Below, piece after piece: positions 34,341 through 42,945 of a stretch of DNA of 64,000 nucleotides; the first letter of the stretch is position 1; the number at the start of each line of letters is the position of its first letter. The notes under the pieces are model-generated. The model was not told the origin of the DNA. It saw only the letters and a list, made by a program, of their open reading frames with translations, and made no database searches. This DNA is from JANYLB01 sp963837715. Its GTDB lineage: Bacteria > Actinomycetota > Acidimicrobiia > IMCC26256 > JANYLB01. The DNA lies in assembly GCA_963837715.1 (NCBI GenBank), contig CAWIOF010000002.1:372001-436000 (forward strand), in the 5' to 3' direction. Position numbers and translations under genes: made by a program.

Positions 34341-35259
34341 CGCCACCTTTCCCGTCATGGGCTCCACCGCGCACGTGACCCTGGTGGGCGGCACCGTCGG
34401 ACTCACCGAGACCGCGCGGGTGCGGCTCGACGACCTCGAGGCCCGATGGAGCCGCTTCATCCCAACGAGTGAGGTCAGCCGGCTCAACCACGCCGACGGT
34501 CGACCCTGTCGGGTCTCGGAGGAGACCCGCCTGCTCGTGCGCCGCGCCCTCGACGGCCACGCGGTCACCGAAGGTCGGTTCGACCCGACGCTCCTCGGCG
34601 CGGTGCTGCGGGCCGGGTACGTCGAGAGCTTCGACCGCCCGCTCCGGCCCCGCATCTCGGCGTCGACGTTGGGCACCGGTGCGCACCGGATCGAGGTCGA
34701 CGACGCCGCCGGAACGGTACGCATCCCTGTGGGAGTCGGCTTCGACCCGGGCGGCATCGGGAAGGGCCTGGCGGCCGACCTGGTGAGCGCGGAGCTCCTC
34801 GAACTCGGTGCCGACGGGGTGTCGGTGAACGTGGGTGGCGACCTGCGCGTCCGCGGCGACGCACCCGACGCCGAGGCCTGGCGCATCGCGATCGACGACC
34901 CATGGGGTCGCGCCGAGCCCATCGCCACGGTCCGGCTCCGCGATGGTGGCGTCGCGACCAGCTCCCGGCTGCACCGGCGCTGGGTCGGTGCCGACGGCGG
35001 ACTGCGACACCACCTCATGGATCCCGGGACCGACACGAGTGCGCGGACGCCGGTGCTCGCGACGACCGTGGTCGCGGCAGCCGGTTGGCAGGCCGAGGCG
35101 CTCTCGAAAGCGGTGTTCCTCGATGCCCGTCGGGGCATGGAGCTCGTAGACCGTCGTGGCGCGGCGGCGCTCGTCGTGCTCCCCGACGGCGTGCTGAGCA
35201 CGCGCGGTTGGTCGGTGCTCACCGACGGTGTGCTGACGGGATCGGGGGCTCGGGCATGA
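34330..35259 (+). CDS. apbE: FAD:protein FMN transferase (ApbE)
   Basis: 309 residues. N-terminal FPVMGSTAHVTLVGG; LEARWSRFIPTSEVSRLN; GRFDPTLLGAV; the FAD-binding signature FDPGGIGKGLAAD with VNVGGDLRVRG; and a C-terminal HHLMDPGTD plus VLATTVVAAAGWQAEALSKA with the metal-binding Thr/Asp region. It attaches FMN covalently to Ser/Thr of an extracytoplasmic acceptor. No classical signal peptide is seen; many ApbE proteins are lipoproteins, so this copy may act inside, or its start may be further upstream. It overlaps both neighbours. With the ferric-reductase-like gene it forms a flavin and heme electron-transfer unit. Confidence 0.92.
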   Translation: MRADATFPVMGSTAHVTLVGGTVGLTETARVRLDDLEARWSRFIPTSEVSRLNHADGRPCRVSEETRLLVRRALDGHAVTEGRFDPTLLGAVLRAGYVESFDRPLRPRISASTLGTGAHRIEVDDAAGTVRIPVGVGFDPGGIGKGLAADLVSAELLELGADGVSVNVGGDLRVRGDAPDAEAWRIAIDDPWGRAEPIATVRLRDGGVATSSRLHRRWVGADGGLRHHLMDPGTDTSARTPVLATTVVAAAGWQAEALSKAVFLDARRGMELVDRRGAAALVVLPDGVLSTRGWSVLTDGVLTGSGARA

Positions 35260-35915
35260 CGAACCAGCTCTGGTGGTACGTCGCCCGCGCCGGCGGGATC
35301 GTCGCCTGGTCGTTGCTCGCCGCGAGCGTCGTGCTCGGCCTGTTCTTGTCGACCCGACTCCGACCGCTCAACGCGCCGCCCGTGTGGACCACCGATCTGC
35401 ACCGGTTCCTCGGTGGCGTCGCGACGATCTTCGTCGGCGTGCACGTCGGCGCGATCATGCTCGACTCGTACACCTCGTTCGGGGTGACCGACGTCCTCGT
35501 CCCGTTCGCGTCGTCGTGGCATCCGGTGTGGGTCGCGTGGGGGATCGTGAGCATGTACCTGCTCCTCGCGGTGGAGCTCACATCGCTCGCGCGCAACCGG
35601 ATGCCGCGAAAGCTCTGGCACGCGGTCCACATCTCCTCGTTGCCGCTGTTCGCGTTCTCGACCGTGCACTTCGCCGGGGCCGGGACCGACGCCGGGAATC
35701 CGTTCGCGGTGTTCGGGATGATCCTGCTCAGCGGCGTGGTGTTCGCGTTCCTGTTCCGCCGGTTCGGCCGGCGGAAGCCGACGCGAACGTCACCGGCAGC
35801 CGCGGTCGGCCGGCGGCCGGTAGTCGACCGAGTCGATCGTCGATCGGGCCCGGGAGAAGTCGAACACCTCGGCGAGGTTGCGGGCGTTCCGGTCACGCAC
35901 GCCGAGCTCCCGTAG
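35256..35915 (+). CDS. Ferric-reductase-like transmembrane (heme b) protein
   Basis: 219 residues with five or six TM segments. Conserved His residues lie in TTDLHRFLGG, FVGVHVGAIM, KLWHAVHISSLP and STVHFAGAG, the paired-His pattern of ferric-reductase-like/MsrQ-type heme domains. There is no flavin or NAD domain, so electrons may come from a separate protein flavinylated by the upstream ApbE. ATG 35256 overlaps the apbE stop. The last about 42 residues run antisense over the phosphoesterase 3' end and look non-natural; a lost stop is possible. A homologue lies at the right edge (63478). Confidence 0.87.
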   Translation: MTNQLWWYVARAGGIVAWSLLAASVVLGLFLSTRLRPLNAPPVWTTDLHRFLGGVATIFVGVHVGAIMLDSYTSFGVTDVLVPFASSWHPVWVAWGIVSMYLLLAVELTSLARNRMPRKLWHAVHISSLPLFAFSTVHFAGAGTDAGNPFAVFGMILLSGVVFAFLFRRFGRRKPTRTSPAAAVGRRPVVDRVDRRSGPGEVEHLGEVAGVPVTHAELP

Positions 35916-37031
35916 GCCCCACCGCCACTCGATCATGCGCAGGATCGACGTGTGCTCGAACGGTGTTCCCCCGGCGACGGGTGCGCCGGTCGAGAAGGGC
36001 GATGCCACGACGCAGGGGACCCGGAAGCCGAGCTGCGAGTAGTCGGGATGGGGTCCCGGTCTGGGATTGACGTTGGCGTCGATCACCTTCGGCGGCGGGA
36101 TGTGGTCGAAGTAGCCGCCCCACTGGTCGTAGTGCACCACCAGCACCGAGCGCTCCCACCGAGGCCCGCGGCGCAGCGCGGTGAAGACGTCGGCGACGGT
36201 GGTCTGGTCGGTGCGGATGTCGGGACCCACGGGGGCGTCGACGAACGCGACGTCGGGGAGGTGGTCCGCGCGGATGTCGGCGAACAGTGCACGGTACGGA
36301 CGCGCCAACGTGTCGTAGCCGCCGTCGAAGCGCGACACGAACGGGGCGCCGTCGGGAGCGACGCCGTAGTACCGGCCGGTTCGACCTGCGTCGCGGAGTC
36401 GGTCCCAGATGGTCGACCGGATCTCGCTCGTTCCGGCGGGGGTGCTGCCGGTCGAGGGGTCGTCGCCCGGGTCGTCGGTGTCGAGATCGGTGGCGGCGGC
36501 GTGCAGGTACATGCGGTTCGGGACCGATCCAGCGTTGAGCGACGCGAAGTAGTTCCCCAGCACCGTGAACGACGTCGCGATCCGGCCGAGCGACGGGACC
36601 GCGTTGCGCGAGAAATACGAGAGCGGGGTGAGGTCGCGGTCGGCGACGGTGAGGAGGAACCCACGGTTGTCGTCGTCGCCGAGGTGGACCGCGCCGTCGG
36701 TCCAGTCGTGGGGGAGCGCCGTCGATCCGCACCCCTCGACGTCGACGCCCAGATCCCAGGTGTCGTGGAGCTCGCCTGCGACGTCGCGGTAGGCGAGGCC
36801 GCGTTGGCGACCCTGCGCGTCGCGCAGCCACCCGAGCACATGGTCGAACGACCGGCCGGTCAGGGTGAGCACCACGACGTGGTCGAAGGGGGCGTCGTTG
36901 GGATCGATGAGCGCTCTCGGCTCGTCACGGACCGATTCGGACGCGCCGCGGGTGCTGCACGCCGCGAGCCCGGCGAGCGCGGCTGCGCCCGCACCGGCCC
37001 GGAGGAAGTCCCTTCGGTCGATCCGCCCCAT
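35790..37031 (-). CDS. Tat-exported phosphoesterase (phospholipase C / AcpA family)
   Basis: 413 residues. The N-terminus RRDFLRAGAGAAALAGLAACS combines a twin-arginine signal with a lipobox (LAAC). Family motifs: TGRSFDHVLGWL in place of the usual ENRSFDH (the Asn of the metal/nucleophile region is changed to Gly), SVPNRMYLHAAAT, and VHYDQWGGYFDHIPPP, where Asp and His bind metal. C-terminal landmarks are GFRVPCVVASPFS and FEHTSILRMIEWRWG. It cleaves phosphate esters or phospholipids outside the cell. Start ATG 37031. Its 3' end overlaps the converging ferric-reductase-like gene by 126 bp. Confidence 0.9.
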   Translation of the reverse strand: MGRIDRRDFLRAGAGAAALAGLAACSTRGASESVRDEPRALIDPNDAPFDHVVVLTLTGRSFDHVLGWLRDAQGRQRGLAYRDVAGELHDTWDLGVDVEGCGSTALPHDWTDGAVHLGDDDNRGFLLTVADRDLTPLSYFSRNAVPSLGRIATSFTVLGNYFASLNAGSVPNRMYLHAAATDLDTDDPGDDPSTGSTPAGTSEIRSTIWDRLRDAGRTGRYYGVAPDGAPFVSRFDGGYDTLARPYRALFADIRADHLPDVAFVDAPVGPDIRTDQTTVADVFTALRRGPRWERSVLVVHYDQWGGYFDHIPPPKVIDANVNPRPGPHPDYSQLGFRVPCVVASPFSTGAPVAGGTPFEHTSILRMIEWRWGLRELGVRDRNARNLAEVFDFSRARSTIDSVDYRPPADRGCR

Positions 37032-37065
37032 TCGGGGCGAACCTACCGGTATCGCAGGCGCCCGG

Positions 37066-37773
37066 TCAGATCGAGGGCAGCCCGCGGTCGATCCACGCGT
37101 CGAGCGCGGGGCTGGTCTCGAACGACGAGATGAGCGCGTAGCGGGGTGCGGTGCCGGTGTGCACCACGACGTGCCAGAGGCGCTGGGTGTCGACCACGAA
37201 CTGCGCTCCCCGGTGGAGCGGGACCCGGATCTCCGTCTCGGGGTCGGGGAGACCGTCGACGCCACACTCCATCAACAGCATGTAGCTGTCGGGGTTGTCG
37301 GTGAGCTCGAGCCAGGATCGGACGACCCAACCCTGTTCGGGTGGGTTGAAGCGGTTGTTGTCGTCGCGGTGGAACGAGCGGATCGCGTCGTCGTGGCTCT
37401 GCGGCTCCAGCTTGATCGTGCGCACCCGCCCGAAGTTCGCACCCACGTCTTCGACCCAGCGCCGGAGGGTGGGGCACTGATCGGCGTTGCTCGTGAAGAT
37501 CGCGTCCTTGTCGGGGTGCTCGTTCTCCTTGCTCCAGAACCCCCGGCAGTCGAGCTCGCCGTCGGCCGTAGCGATCGGCGCGAAGTTCGTGTCGCCGCCG
37601 CTCTTCCAGTCCATGTACTCGAGGCCGCGGTACTCCGCCTCCGGGACCACGTGGTCGAGGTCGCGGAGCTGCACGAACCCGTGGGCCTCCATCGCCAGCG
37701 GACGGGGGTGCGGGGTCTCGAGCGGGATCGCGACCGACCAGTGATCGTGGTTGGGCCAGAACGTCGTCGCCAT
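37066..37773 (-). CDS. Hypothetical protein, possible Fe(II)/2-oxoglutarate hydroxylase
   Basis: 235 residues that I do not firmly recognise. A segment SFHRDDNNRFNPPEQGW contains an H-x-D pair (about residues 133-136). About 70 residues later comes FVVDTQRLWHVVVHTGTAPRY, giving a distal His and a basic residue. This H-x-D...H...R order resembles aspartyl/asparaginyl-hydroxylase-type double-stranded beta-helix enzymes, but the similarity is weak. There is no signal peptide or TM segment. ATG 37773 begins a Trp/His/Pro-rich N-terminus. It lies between the phosphoesterase and cupin genes on the same strand. Confidence 0.6.
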   Translation of the reverse strand: MATTFWPNHDHWSVAIPLETPHPRPLAMEAHGFVQLRDLDHVVPEAEYRGLEYMDWKSGGDTNFAPIATADGELDCRGFWSKENEHPDKDAIFTSNADQCPTLRRWVEDVGANFGRVRTIKLEPQSHDDAIRSFHRDDNNRFNPPEQGWVVRSWLELTDNPDSYMLLMECGVDGLPDPETEIRVPLHRGAQFVVDTQRLWHVVVHTGTAPRYALISSFETSPALDAWIDRGLPSI

Positions 37774-37831
37774 GGACCAAGTGTACGGACGCCGACCCGC
37801 CGATCCGGCTTCGGCGCTCGAGGGATCGGGG

Positions 37832-38233
37832 CTAGCGGGGCCGGTGCTCGGTGCCGCGCCCCGGCGTCACGAACAGTCCCTGGCCCGGTTCGTACACGTT
37901 CGCGGTGTGCCACACGCCGCGGGGATTCACCATCGCCTCGCCCGCGTGCAGCTCGACGGTGCGGTGCTCCCCGTCGATCTCCTGGATGATGTCGACCCGC
38001 CCGCTGAGGAGCACCACGAGCTCCTCGCCGGCGGGGTGGCGCTCCCAGGTCGACCACGTCTCGGCCTGCGGGAACACGCAGACCATCCGGCCCTCGTCGC
38101 CGTCGGCCTCGAACCGCCGGGCGTAGCCGTCGAGCCATTCGGGCGACCAGTCGGCGCCGGCGACCGGGGTGGCGGTGGAGTCGGCCCCGAGGTGCACCAC
38201 CGTCGAGGCGAGATCGAAGGCTTCGTCGCTCAT
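37832..38233 (-). CDS. Cupin-domain protein (ChrR-like)
   Basis: 133 residues. Cupin motif 1 is TWERHPAGEELVVLLSGRVD (HxH-type motif reduced to one His plus Glu); motif 2 is LHAGEAMVNPRGVWHTANV with a second His. Position next to an ECF sigma factor recalls ChrR-type anti-sigma or sensor cupins, but no zinc-binding anti-sigma N-terminus is present. Its ATG (38233) overlaps the point where the unshifted sigma frame would end, and lies 22 bp after the probable true sigma stop at 38256. It is probably part of the YCII - sigma - cupin operon. Confidence 0.82.
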   Translation of the reverse strand: MSDEAFDLASTVVHLGADSTATPVAGADWSPEWLDGYARRFEADGDEGRMVCVFPQAETWSTWERHPAGEELVVLLSGRVDIIQEIDGEHRTVELHAGEAMVNPRGVWHTANVYEPGQGLFVTPGRGTEHRPR

Positions 38234-38255
38234 CACCGCAGTGTCGCGCGTCGCG

Positions 38256-39498
38256 TCAGGCAAGCTCGGCGCGACGGCGGGCGAGGTGGCGGCGCTCCGG
38301 TTCCGACGGTCCGAGCGCCGAACGCGGCGTCGTAGGCGTCGGCCGCCTCGTCGACACGTCCGAGGCGGCGCAACAGGTCGGCGCGCGTCGAGTGGAGGTG
38401 GTGGAAGTCGTCGAGGCCGGAGATGCCGTCGACGAGCGCAAGCGCGGCTTCGGGTCCGTCGACCTCTGCGACGGCGACCGCGCGGTTGAGTCGCACGACC
38501 GCGGTGGGATGCACAGCGGTCGAGGTGGGCGTAGAGCGCGCGATCTCGGACCAGTCGGTGTCGGGGAACGACGGCGCAGTCGCGTGGCACGCGGCGATTG
38601 CGGCTTGCAGCGTGAACGGACCCGGACGTCCCGCCGAGCGACGCAGCGCGAGCTCGACGAGCACCGAACCGTCGGCGATGCCGCCTGCATCCCACCGGGT
38701 GCGGTCCTGGTCGGCGAGCAGCACGAGCTCGCCTTCGGCATCGGTGCGCGTGAGACGGCGCGCATCGGTGAGCAGCAGGAGCGCGAGGAGCCCGAGCACC
38801 TCGGGTTCGTCGGGGAGGAGATCGGCGAGCAGTCGGGCGAGTCGGATCGCCTCGTCGCAAAGGTCGATCCGCACGAGTGCATCGCCCGCCGAAGCGGTGT
38901 GGCCCTCGGTGAAGATCACGTAGACGACCGAGAGCACGGCGGGGAGGCGTTCGGGGAGCTCGTGATCCGACGGGACCCGGTACGGGATGTGAGCGGTCGC
39001 GATCTTGTGCTTGGCCCGCACGATGCGCTGGGCCATCGTCGGCTCCGAGATCACGAACGCGCGGGCGATCTCCGCCGTGGAGAGCCCGCACAGGGTGCGG
39101 AGGCTGAGCGCGACCCGCGCCTCGGGAGCGAGCGCGGGATGGCAACAGGTGAAGATGAGGCGGAGGCTGTCGTCGCGCAGGATCGTGGCCGACGGCTCGA
39201 GGGGATCCCGGGGTTCTCCGTCGGGCTCGAGCAGGCGCATCGCGGCCTCTTCCTTCTCGGAACGCCGACCCTCGCGACGCAGTCGGTCGAGTGCCTTGTG
39301 GCGCGCCGTTGTGGTGAGCCACGCGGCGGGGCTCCGGGGCACGCCGTCGCGGGGCCAGCGCTCGAGCGCGAGCACGGTCGCGTCCTGCAGCGCGTCCTCG
39401 GCGAGCTGGAGGTCGCCGAGCTGACGGGTGAGGGTGGCCAGCGCACGGCCACCCTCGACCCGGATCAGCTCGCCGAGATCGTCGTCGGCGCGGGTCAC
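38256..39498 (-). CDS. ECF sigma factor with C-terminal DUF6596/TPR-like region, frameshifted at 3' end
   Basis: About 410 residues, the long ECF class paired with YCII proteins. Region 2: LGDLQLAEDALQDATVLALERWP and SPAAWLTTTARHKALDRLRRE. Region 4: LSTAEIARAFVISEPTMAQRIVRAK. The helical C-terminal half contains VIFTEGHTAS, LLLLTDARRLTRTD and AVVRLNRAVAVAEVDGPEAAL. Near 38313-38325 the expected end (PSEPERRHLARRRAELA) continues in a different frame and stops at 38256; the unshifted frame reads Pro/Arg-rich to 38233. A one-base indel is inferred. GTG 39498 overlaps the YCII stop by 4 bp. Confidence 0.88.
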
Positions 39499-39848
39499 CC
39501 CATCGGGAGCACGGGACGGACCTCGATGTGTCCGTGCCACGCGCCGGGGATCTGCGACGCCCAGCGGATCGCGTCGTCGAGGTCCTTCGCCTCGAGCAGG
39601 TAGAACCCGCCGAGGACCTCCTTGGTCTCCGCGAACGGTCCGTCGGTCGTCACGAGGTCGCCGCCCTTGCCGTCCTTCACCGAGATCGTCGTCGCGGTCG
39701 AGGTCGGCTGGAGCGCGGCGCCACCCTGGATCACGCCTGCGGTACCGGCGGTGGCGCCGAACTCGGCGTACTCGCCCGTCTGCGCGGCGTACTCGGGGGC
39801 GGACCAGTCGGCGTCCTCGCCGTAGATGAGGGCTGCGTACTGCGGCAT
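39495..39848 (-). CDS. YCII-family (DGPF domain) protein
   Basis: 117 residues. MPQYAALIYGEDADW, and the signature VTTDGPFAETKEVLGGFYLLEAK with the DGPF motif at about residues 73-76, then AIRWASQIPGAWHGHIEVRP. Such proteins are regularly encoded with, and probably modulate, the long ECF sigma factors; the mechanism is not well established. It is the first gene of the operon, overlapping the sigma gene by 4 bp. Confidence 0.92.
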   Translation of the reverse strand: MPQYAALIYGEDADWSAPEYAAQTGEYAEFGATAGTAGVIQGGAALQPTSTATTISVKDGKGGDLVTTDGPFAETKEVLGGFYLLEAKDLDDAIRWASQIPGAWHGHIEVRPVLPMG

Positions 39849-39935
39849 GGGTTGACTCCTTCGTCGGGGCCGGAGTCTCCGGCTTCACTGGGATGACGAA
39901 CGCCGACGGTCAGATCGACAGCATCGTCGAGATTT

Positions 39936-40006
39936 CTGGTCGAATCCGTTGCGTCGGCTCGATCGCTCACAGGTTCCCGTCCCGTGCGGGCGTGTCCGCC
40001 GGCTCC
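39936..40006 (-). repeat. Dispersed 3'-end repeat, block 3 (single copy)
   Basis: Minus-strand reading: GGAGCCGGCGGACACG, then GTGAGCGATCGAGCCGACGC and AACGGATTCGACCAG. It begins 12 bp after the stop of the carboxyltransferase gene (40019) and lies before the YCII operon promoter region. Core and orientation are the same as in block 2. Confidence 0.82.
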
Positions 40007-40018
40007 ACTCCTTCTCCT

Positions 40019-41569
40019 CTAGGGTCGCGCGCCGTGCCCCGTCGCGCCGGGGGTGCGCAAGGGCCCGGCGAGCTCCGCGAACTCGCAGAGCAGGGGGCGG
40101 GTGTCGCGCGGGTCGATGATCTCCTCGATCATGAACGCCTCGGCCGTACGGAACGGTGATTGGGACCGGGCGAGCCGGGTCTCGATCTCGGCCCGGAGCG
40201 CCTCGGGATCGTCGGCGGCTTCGAGCTGGGCCTTGTACGCCGCTTCGATCCCGCCCTCGAGGGGGAGGCTGCCCCAGTTCCCGCTCGGCCACGCGAACCG
40301 GTACGAGAGGCGGCTCGCGTTCTGGTGCGCGGCACCGGCCACGCCGTAGACCTTGCGCAGGATCACCGAGCACCACGGAACGGTCGCCTGGTAGATCGCG
40401 GCGAGGGCCCGGGCCCCGTGCCGGATCGTCGCCTCCTGCTCGGCCGCGACGCCGATCACGAACCCGGGGTTGTCGACGAGGTGCACGACCGGCAAGTGGA
40501 ACGTCTCGGCCAGGTCGACGAACCGCTCGACCTTGCGCGACGCGTCGGCGGTCCAACCGGCGCCGTGGAAGTAGGGGTCTCCTGCGAGCACCGCGACGGG
40601 CCAGCCGTCGAGCCGGGCGAGACCCGTCACGGCGCTGCGGCCGTACCCGGCGCCGATCTCGAAGAACGATCCTTCGTCGACGACAGCTTCGATGATCGGA
40701 CGTACCCGGTAGACGCGCCGCCGTTCGTGGGGGATCGCGCCGACGAGCCAATCGTCGCGTCGGTCGCGATCATCGGCCGGCTCGGCCCGGGGCGGCAGTG
40801 TGTGCACCGACGACGGCAGGTACGAGAGAAAGCGTCGCGCCCGGTCGAATGCCTCGTGCTCGGTGTCGACCACGTCGTCGACCGCACCGTTCCGGCCGTG
40901 GATCGCCGCACCCCCGAGCGACTCCTTGTCGACGGTTTCCATCCCGAGCCGGTTCACGATCGGCGGTCCCGCGACGAACAGGTGGGAGGTGTCGCGCACC
41001 ATCAACGAGTAGTGGCTCGTGACGACACGCGCCGCGCCGAGCCCCGCCACCGAGCCGAGGCACAGGCCCACGACGGGAACGGAGGCGAGGTTCGCGACCA
41101 CCCACTCCCAGCCAGGGTTGAACGGCACGAAGCTGCGCCGGTCGGTCTCGAGCGACTTCACCGAGCCGCCGCCGCCGGATCCGTCGACGAGCCGAACGAT
41201 CGGCAGACGCAGCTCGTTCGCCATCTGCTCGGCGTACACCTGCTTCTGGAAGATCGAGCCGTCGGCCGCGCCGCCCCGAACGGTGAAGTCGTCACCGCCT
41301 ACGACGACCGGGCGCCGATCGATCCGACCCCGACCCATGACGAAATTGGTCGGGGTGAAGTCGACGAGCTTGCCGTCGTCGTCGGCCGTGGCCCGACCGG
41401 TGAGGCCGCCGATCTCGTGGAACGTCCCCGGATCGAGCAGGGCGTCGATCCGCTCTCGCACGGGGAGCTTCCCGAGGGCGCGGTGCTTGGCGATCTTCTC
41501 CGCGCCGCCCATCCGCGCCGCGAGCTCGCTTCGTCGGCGCAGCTCGTCGAGCTCGGCGTCCCATGTCAT
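40019..41569 (-). CDS. Acyl-CoA carboxylase beta subunit (carboxyltransferase)
   Basis: 516 residues, the standard length for PccB/AccD-type subunits. N-terminal LGKLPVRERIDALLDPGTFHEIG; first crotonase-like half with GGDDFTVRGGAADGSIF and LVDGSGGGGSVKSLE; second half with YGRSAVTGLARLDGWPVAV, HLVDNPGFVIGVAAEQEAT, and RKVYGVAGAAHQN. It transfers carboxyl from biotin to an acyl-CoA (acetyl-, propionyl- or longer). No biotin carboxylase/BCCP partner lies in the window, so it must use one encoded elsewhere. Start ATG 41569. Repeat block 3 follows. Confidence 0.93.
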   Translation of the reverse strand: MTWDAELDELRRRSELAARMGGAEKIAKHRALGKLPVRERIDALLDPGTFHEIGGLTGRATADDDGKLVDFTPTNFVMGRGRIDRRPVVVGGDDFTVRGGAADGSIFQKQVYAEQMANELRLPIVRLVDGSGGGGSVKSLETDRRSFVPFNPGWEWVVANLASVPVVGLCLGSVAGLGAARVVTSHYSLMVRDTSHLFVAGPPIVNRLGMETVDKESLGGAAIHGRNGAVDDVVDTEHEAFDRARRFLSYLPSSVHTLPPRAEPADDRDRRDDWLVGAIPHERRRVYRVRPIIEAVVDEGSFFEIGAGYGRSAVTGLARLDGWPVAVLAGDPYFHGAGWTADASRKVERFVDLAETFHLPVVHLVDNPGFVIGVAAEQEATIRHGARALAAIYQATVPWCSVILRKVYGVAGAAHQNASRLSYRFAWPSGNWGSLPLEGGIEAAYKAQLEAADDPEALRAEIETRLARSQSPFRTAEAFMIEEIIDPRDTRPLLCEFAELAGPLRTPGATGHGARP

Positions 41570-41689
41570 CGACCGCCACCCTTCTCCGGGCGCCGAGGCC
41601 GGGTCAAACGCTCAAGGTCCGGCAGTCCGGATGCCGACAACACCCCTACGAACGGCGGTCACGGATGCACCGCCTCACTTGGAGTCGAC

Positions 41690-42898
41690 ATGCTGGTTCG
41701 AACTCGGGTTCTGCTCATGCTGGCGACCGTCGTGGCGGTCGTGGCCTCGATGGTCGCTCCTGCAGCCGCGGCGAGCTGGCACTTCGGCACCCTCGACGGG
41801 TCGGCGAACACTCAGGGCCGGGTCGACGGCGACGTCGGGCAGTACACGTCGACGATCCTGTTCGAGAGCACCCCGCACACCTTCTATCGCGACGTCCAGA
41901 ACGGCACCCTGCGCCACGCCTGGTGGACCGGCTCGGCCTGGGCGTTCCAGACGCTCGACGGAGGGAACACCTCGACCAACATCAGCAAGAGCGGTGGCGA
42001 TGTCGGAACCGACGTCAAGGCGGTCATCTTCCAGGGCCAGCCGCACGTCTTCTACTACGACGTGGGCAACGGCAACCTCAAGCACGCGTGGTGGACCGGT
42101 GTGAAGTGGGCGTTCCAGGCCATGGACGGGAGCGGCGGTTCGGTGAGTGGTCGGTCGGCCGACACCGGCACCGACCTCTCCGTCCTCTCCTACGGCGCGG
42201 GCCCGCATCTCTTCTACTACGACGTCACGAACCACTCGCTCCGTCACGCGTGGTGGACCGGGGCGGTCTGGGGATTCCAGACGCTCGACGGTGCCGGGGG
42301 AATCAGCGGGAACGAGCAACGACACCGGCCAGTACACGAGTGCACTGCTCTACGACGGTGGTCCGCACATCTTCTACTACGACGACACCGACACGGTGTT
42401 GCGTCACGCATGGTGGACCGGCACGCAATGGGGCTTCCAGACCGTCGACGGGCAGGGAGTGCTGCCCGGCCAGGTCAACGCGTCGGTCGGTTCCGACACC
42501 GCGGCCGCGATGTACGGCGGCCAGCCCCACGTCTGGTACTACGACATCTCGAGCGGCGATCTCCGTCATGCGTGGTGGACGGGCGCGACGTGGGCCTACC
42601 AGACGCTCGACGGGGCCGGGGCCGGGGCGGCGACGTCGGCACGTACAACGTCGTGAGCATGTACGGCGGAACTCCGCACGTGTTCTACCGGGACGAGACC
42701 AACGGGAACCTTCGCCAGGCGTGGTGGAGTGGCCGGGCGTGGATCCTCGAGACGCTCGACGGTTCGAGCTCCGAGGCGTCGAGCCAGGTCGAGGGGGACT
42801 TCGGCCTCGACGCGTCGACGACCGTGTACCTGGGCCAGCTCCAGGTCATCTACTACGACGCCGGGAGCGGGAACCTGCGCCAGGCCTGGTTCGGCTGA
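41690..42898 (+). CDS. Secreted seven-bladed beta-propeller (PLL/tectonin-like), two compensating frameshifts
   Basis: A signal peptide (LLMLATVVAVVASMVAPAAAA) precedes a protein of about 375 residues made of one repeated unit of about 55 residues: a PHxFYYD strand, LRHAWWTG, then W.FQTLDG. Seven LR(H/Q)AW units and seven W..xxTLDG units are present. The first TLDG strand is at the N-terminus (SWHFGTLDG) and the last LRQAWFG is at the very end, so the ring closes by an N-to-C strand. The middle (about 42308-42625) lies in another frame, with an extra base near 42305-42312 and a missing G in the run at 42624-42628. Lectin or adhesin function is inference. ATG 41690. Confidence 0.88.
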   Translation: MLVRTRVLLMLATVVAVVASMVAPAAAASWHFGTLDGSANTQGRVDGDVGQYTSTILFESTPHTFYRDVQNGTLRHAWWTGSAWAFQTLDGGNTSTNISKSGGDVGTDVKAVIFQGQPHVFYYDVGNGNLKHAWWTGVKWAFQAMDGSGGSVSGRSADTGTDLSVLSYGAGPHLFYYDVTNHSLRHAWWTGAVWGFQTLDGAGGISGNEQRHRPVHECTALRRWSAHLLLRRHRHGVASRMVDRHAMGLPDRRRAGSAARPGQRVGRFRHRGRDVRRPAPRLVLRHLERRSPSCVVDGRDVGLPDARRGRGRGGDVGTYNVVSMYGGTPHVFYRDETNGNLRQAWWSGRAWILETLDGSSSEASSQVEGDFGLDASTTVYLGQLQVIYYDAGSGNLRQAWFG

Positions 42899-42910
42899 CC
42901 CCTCACCCCC

Positions 42911-42928
42911 TGACGCCCTGGGGCGTCA
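42911..42928. promoter_or_regulatory. Perfect 18-bp palindrome upstream of the alcohol dehydrogenase
   Basis: TGACGCCC (42911-42918), TG, GGGCGTCA (42921-42928), ending 17 bp before the ATG at 42946 and starting 12 bp after the propeller gene's stop. It may be a terminator of the propeller gene or an operator for the dehydrogenase. Confidence 0.5.
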
Positions 42929-42945
42929 CGCGCGAAGCTGGCCGG

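Noticed and set aside
37832..38233. ChrR-type zinc anti-sigma factor for the neighbouring ECF sigma
   Set aside because: The cupin part fits, but the N-terminal zinc-binding anti-sigma helices are absent.
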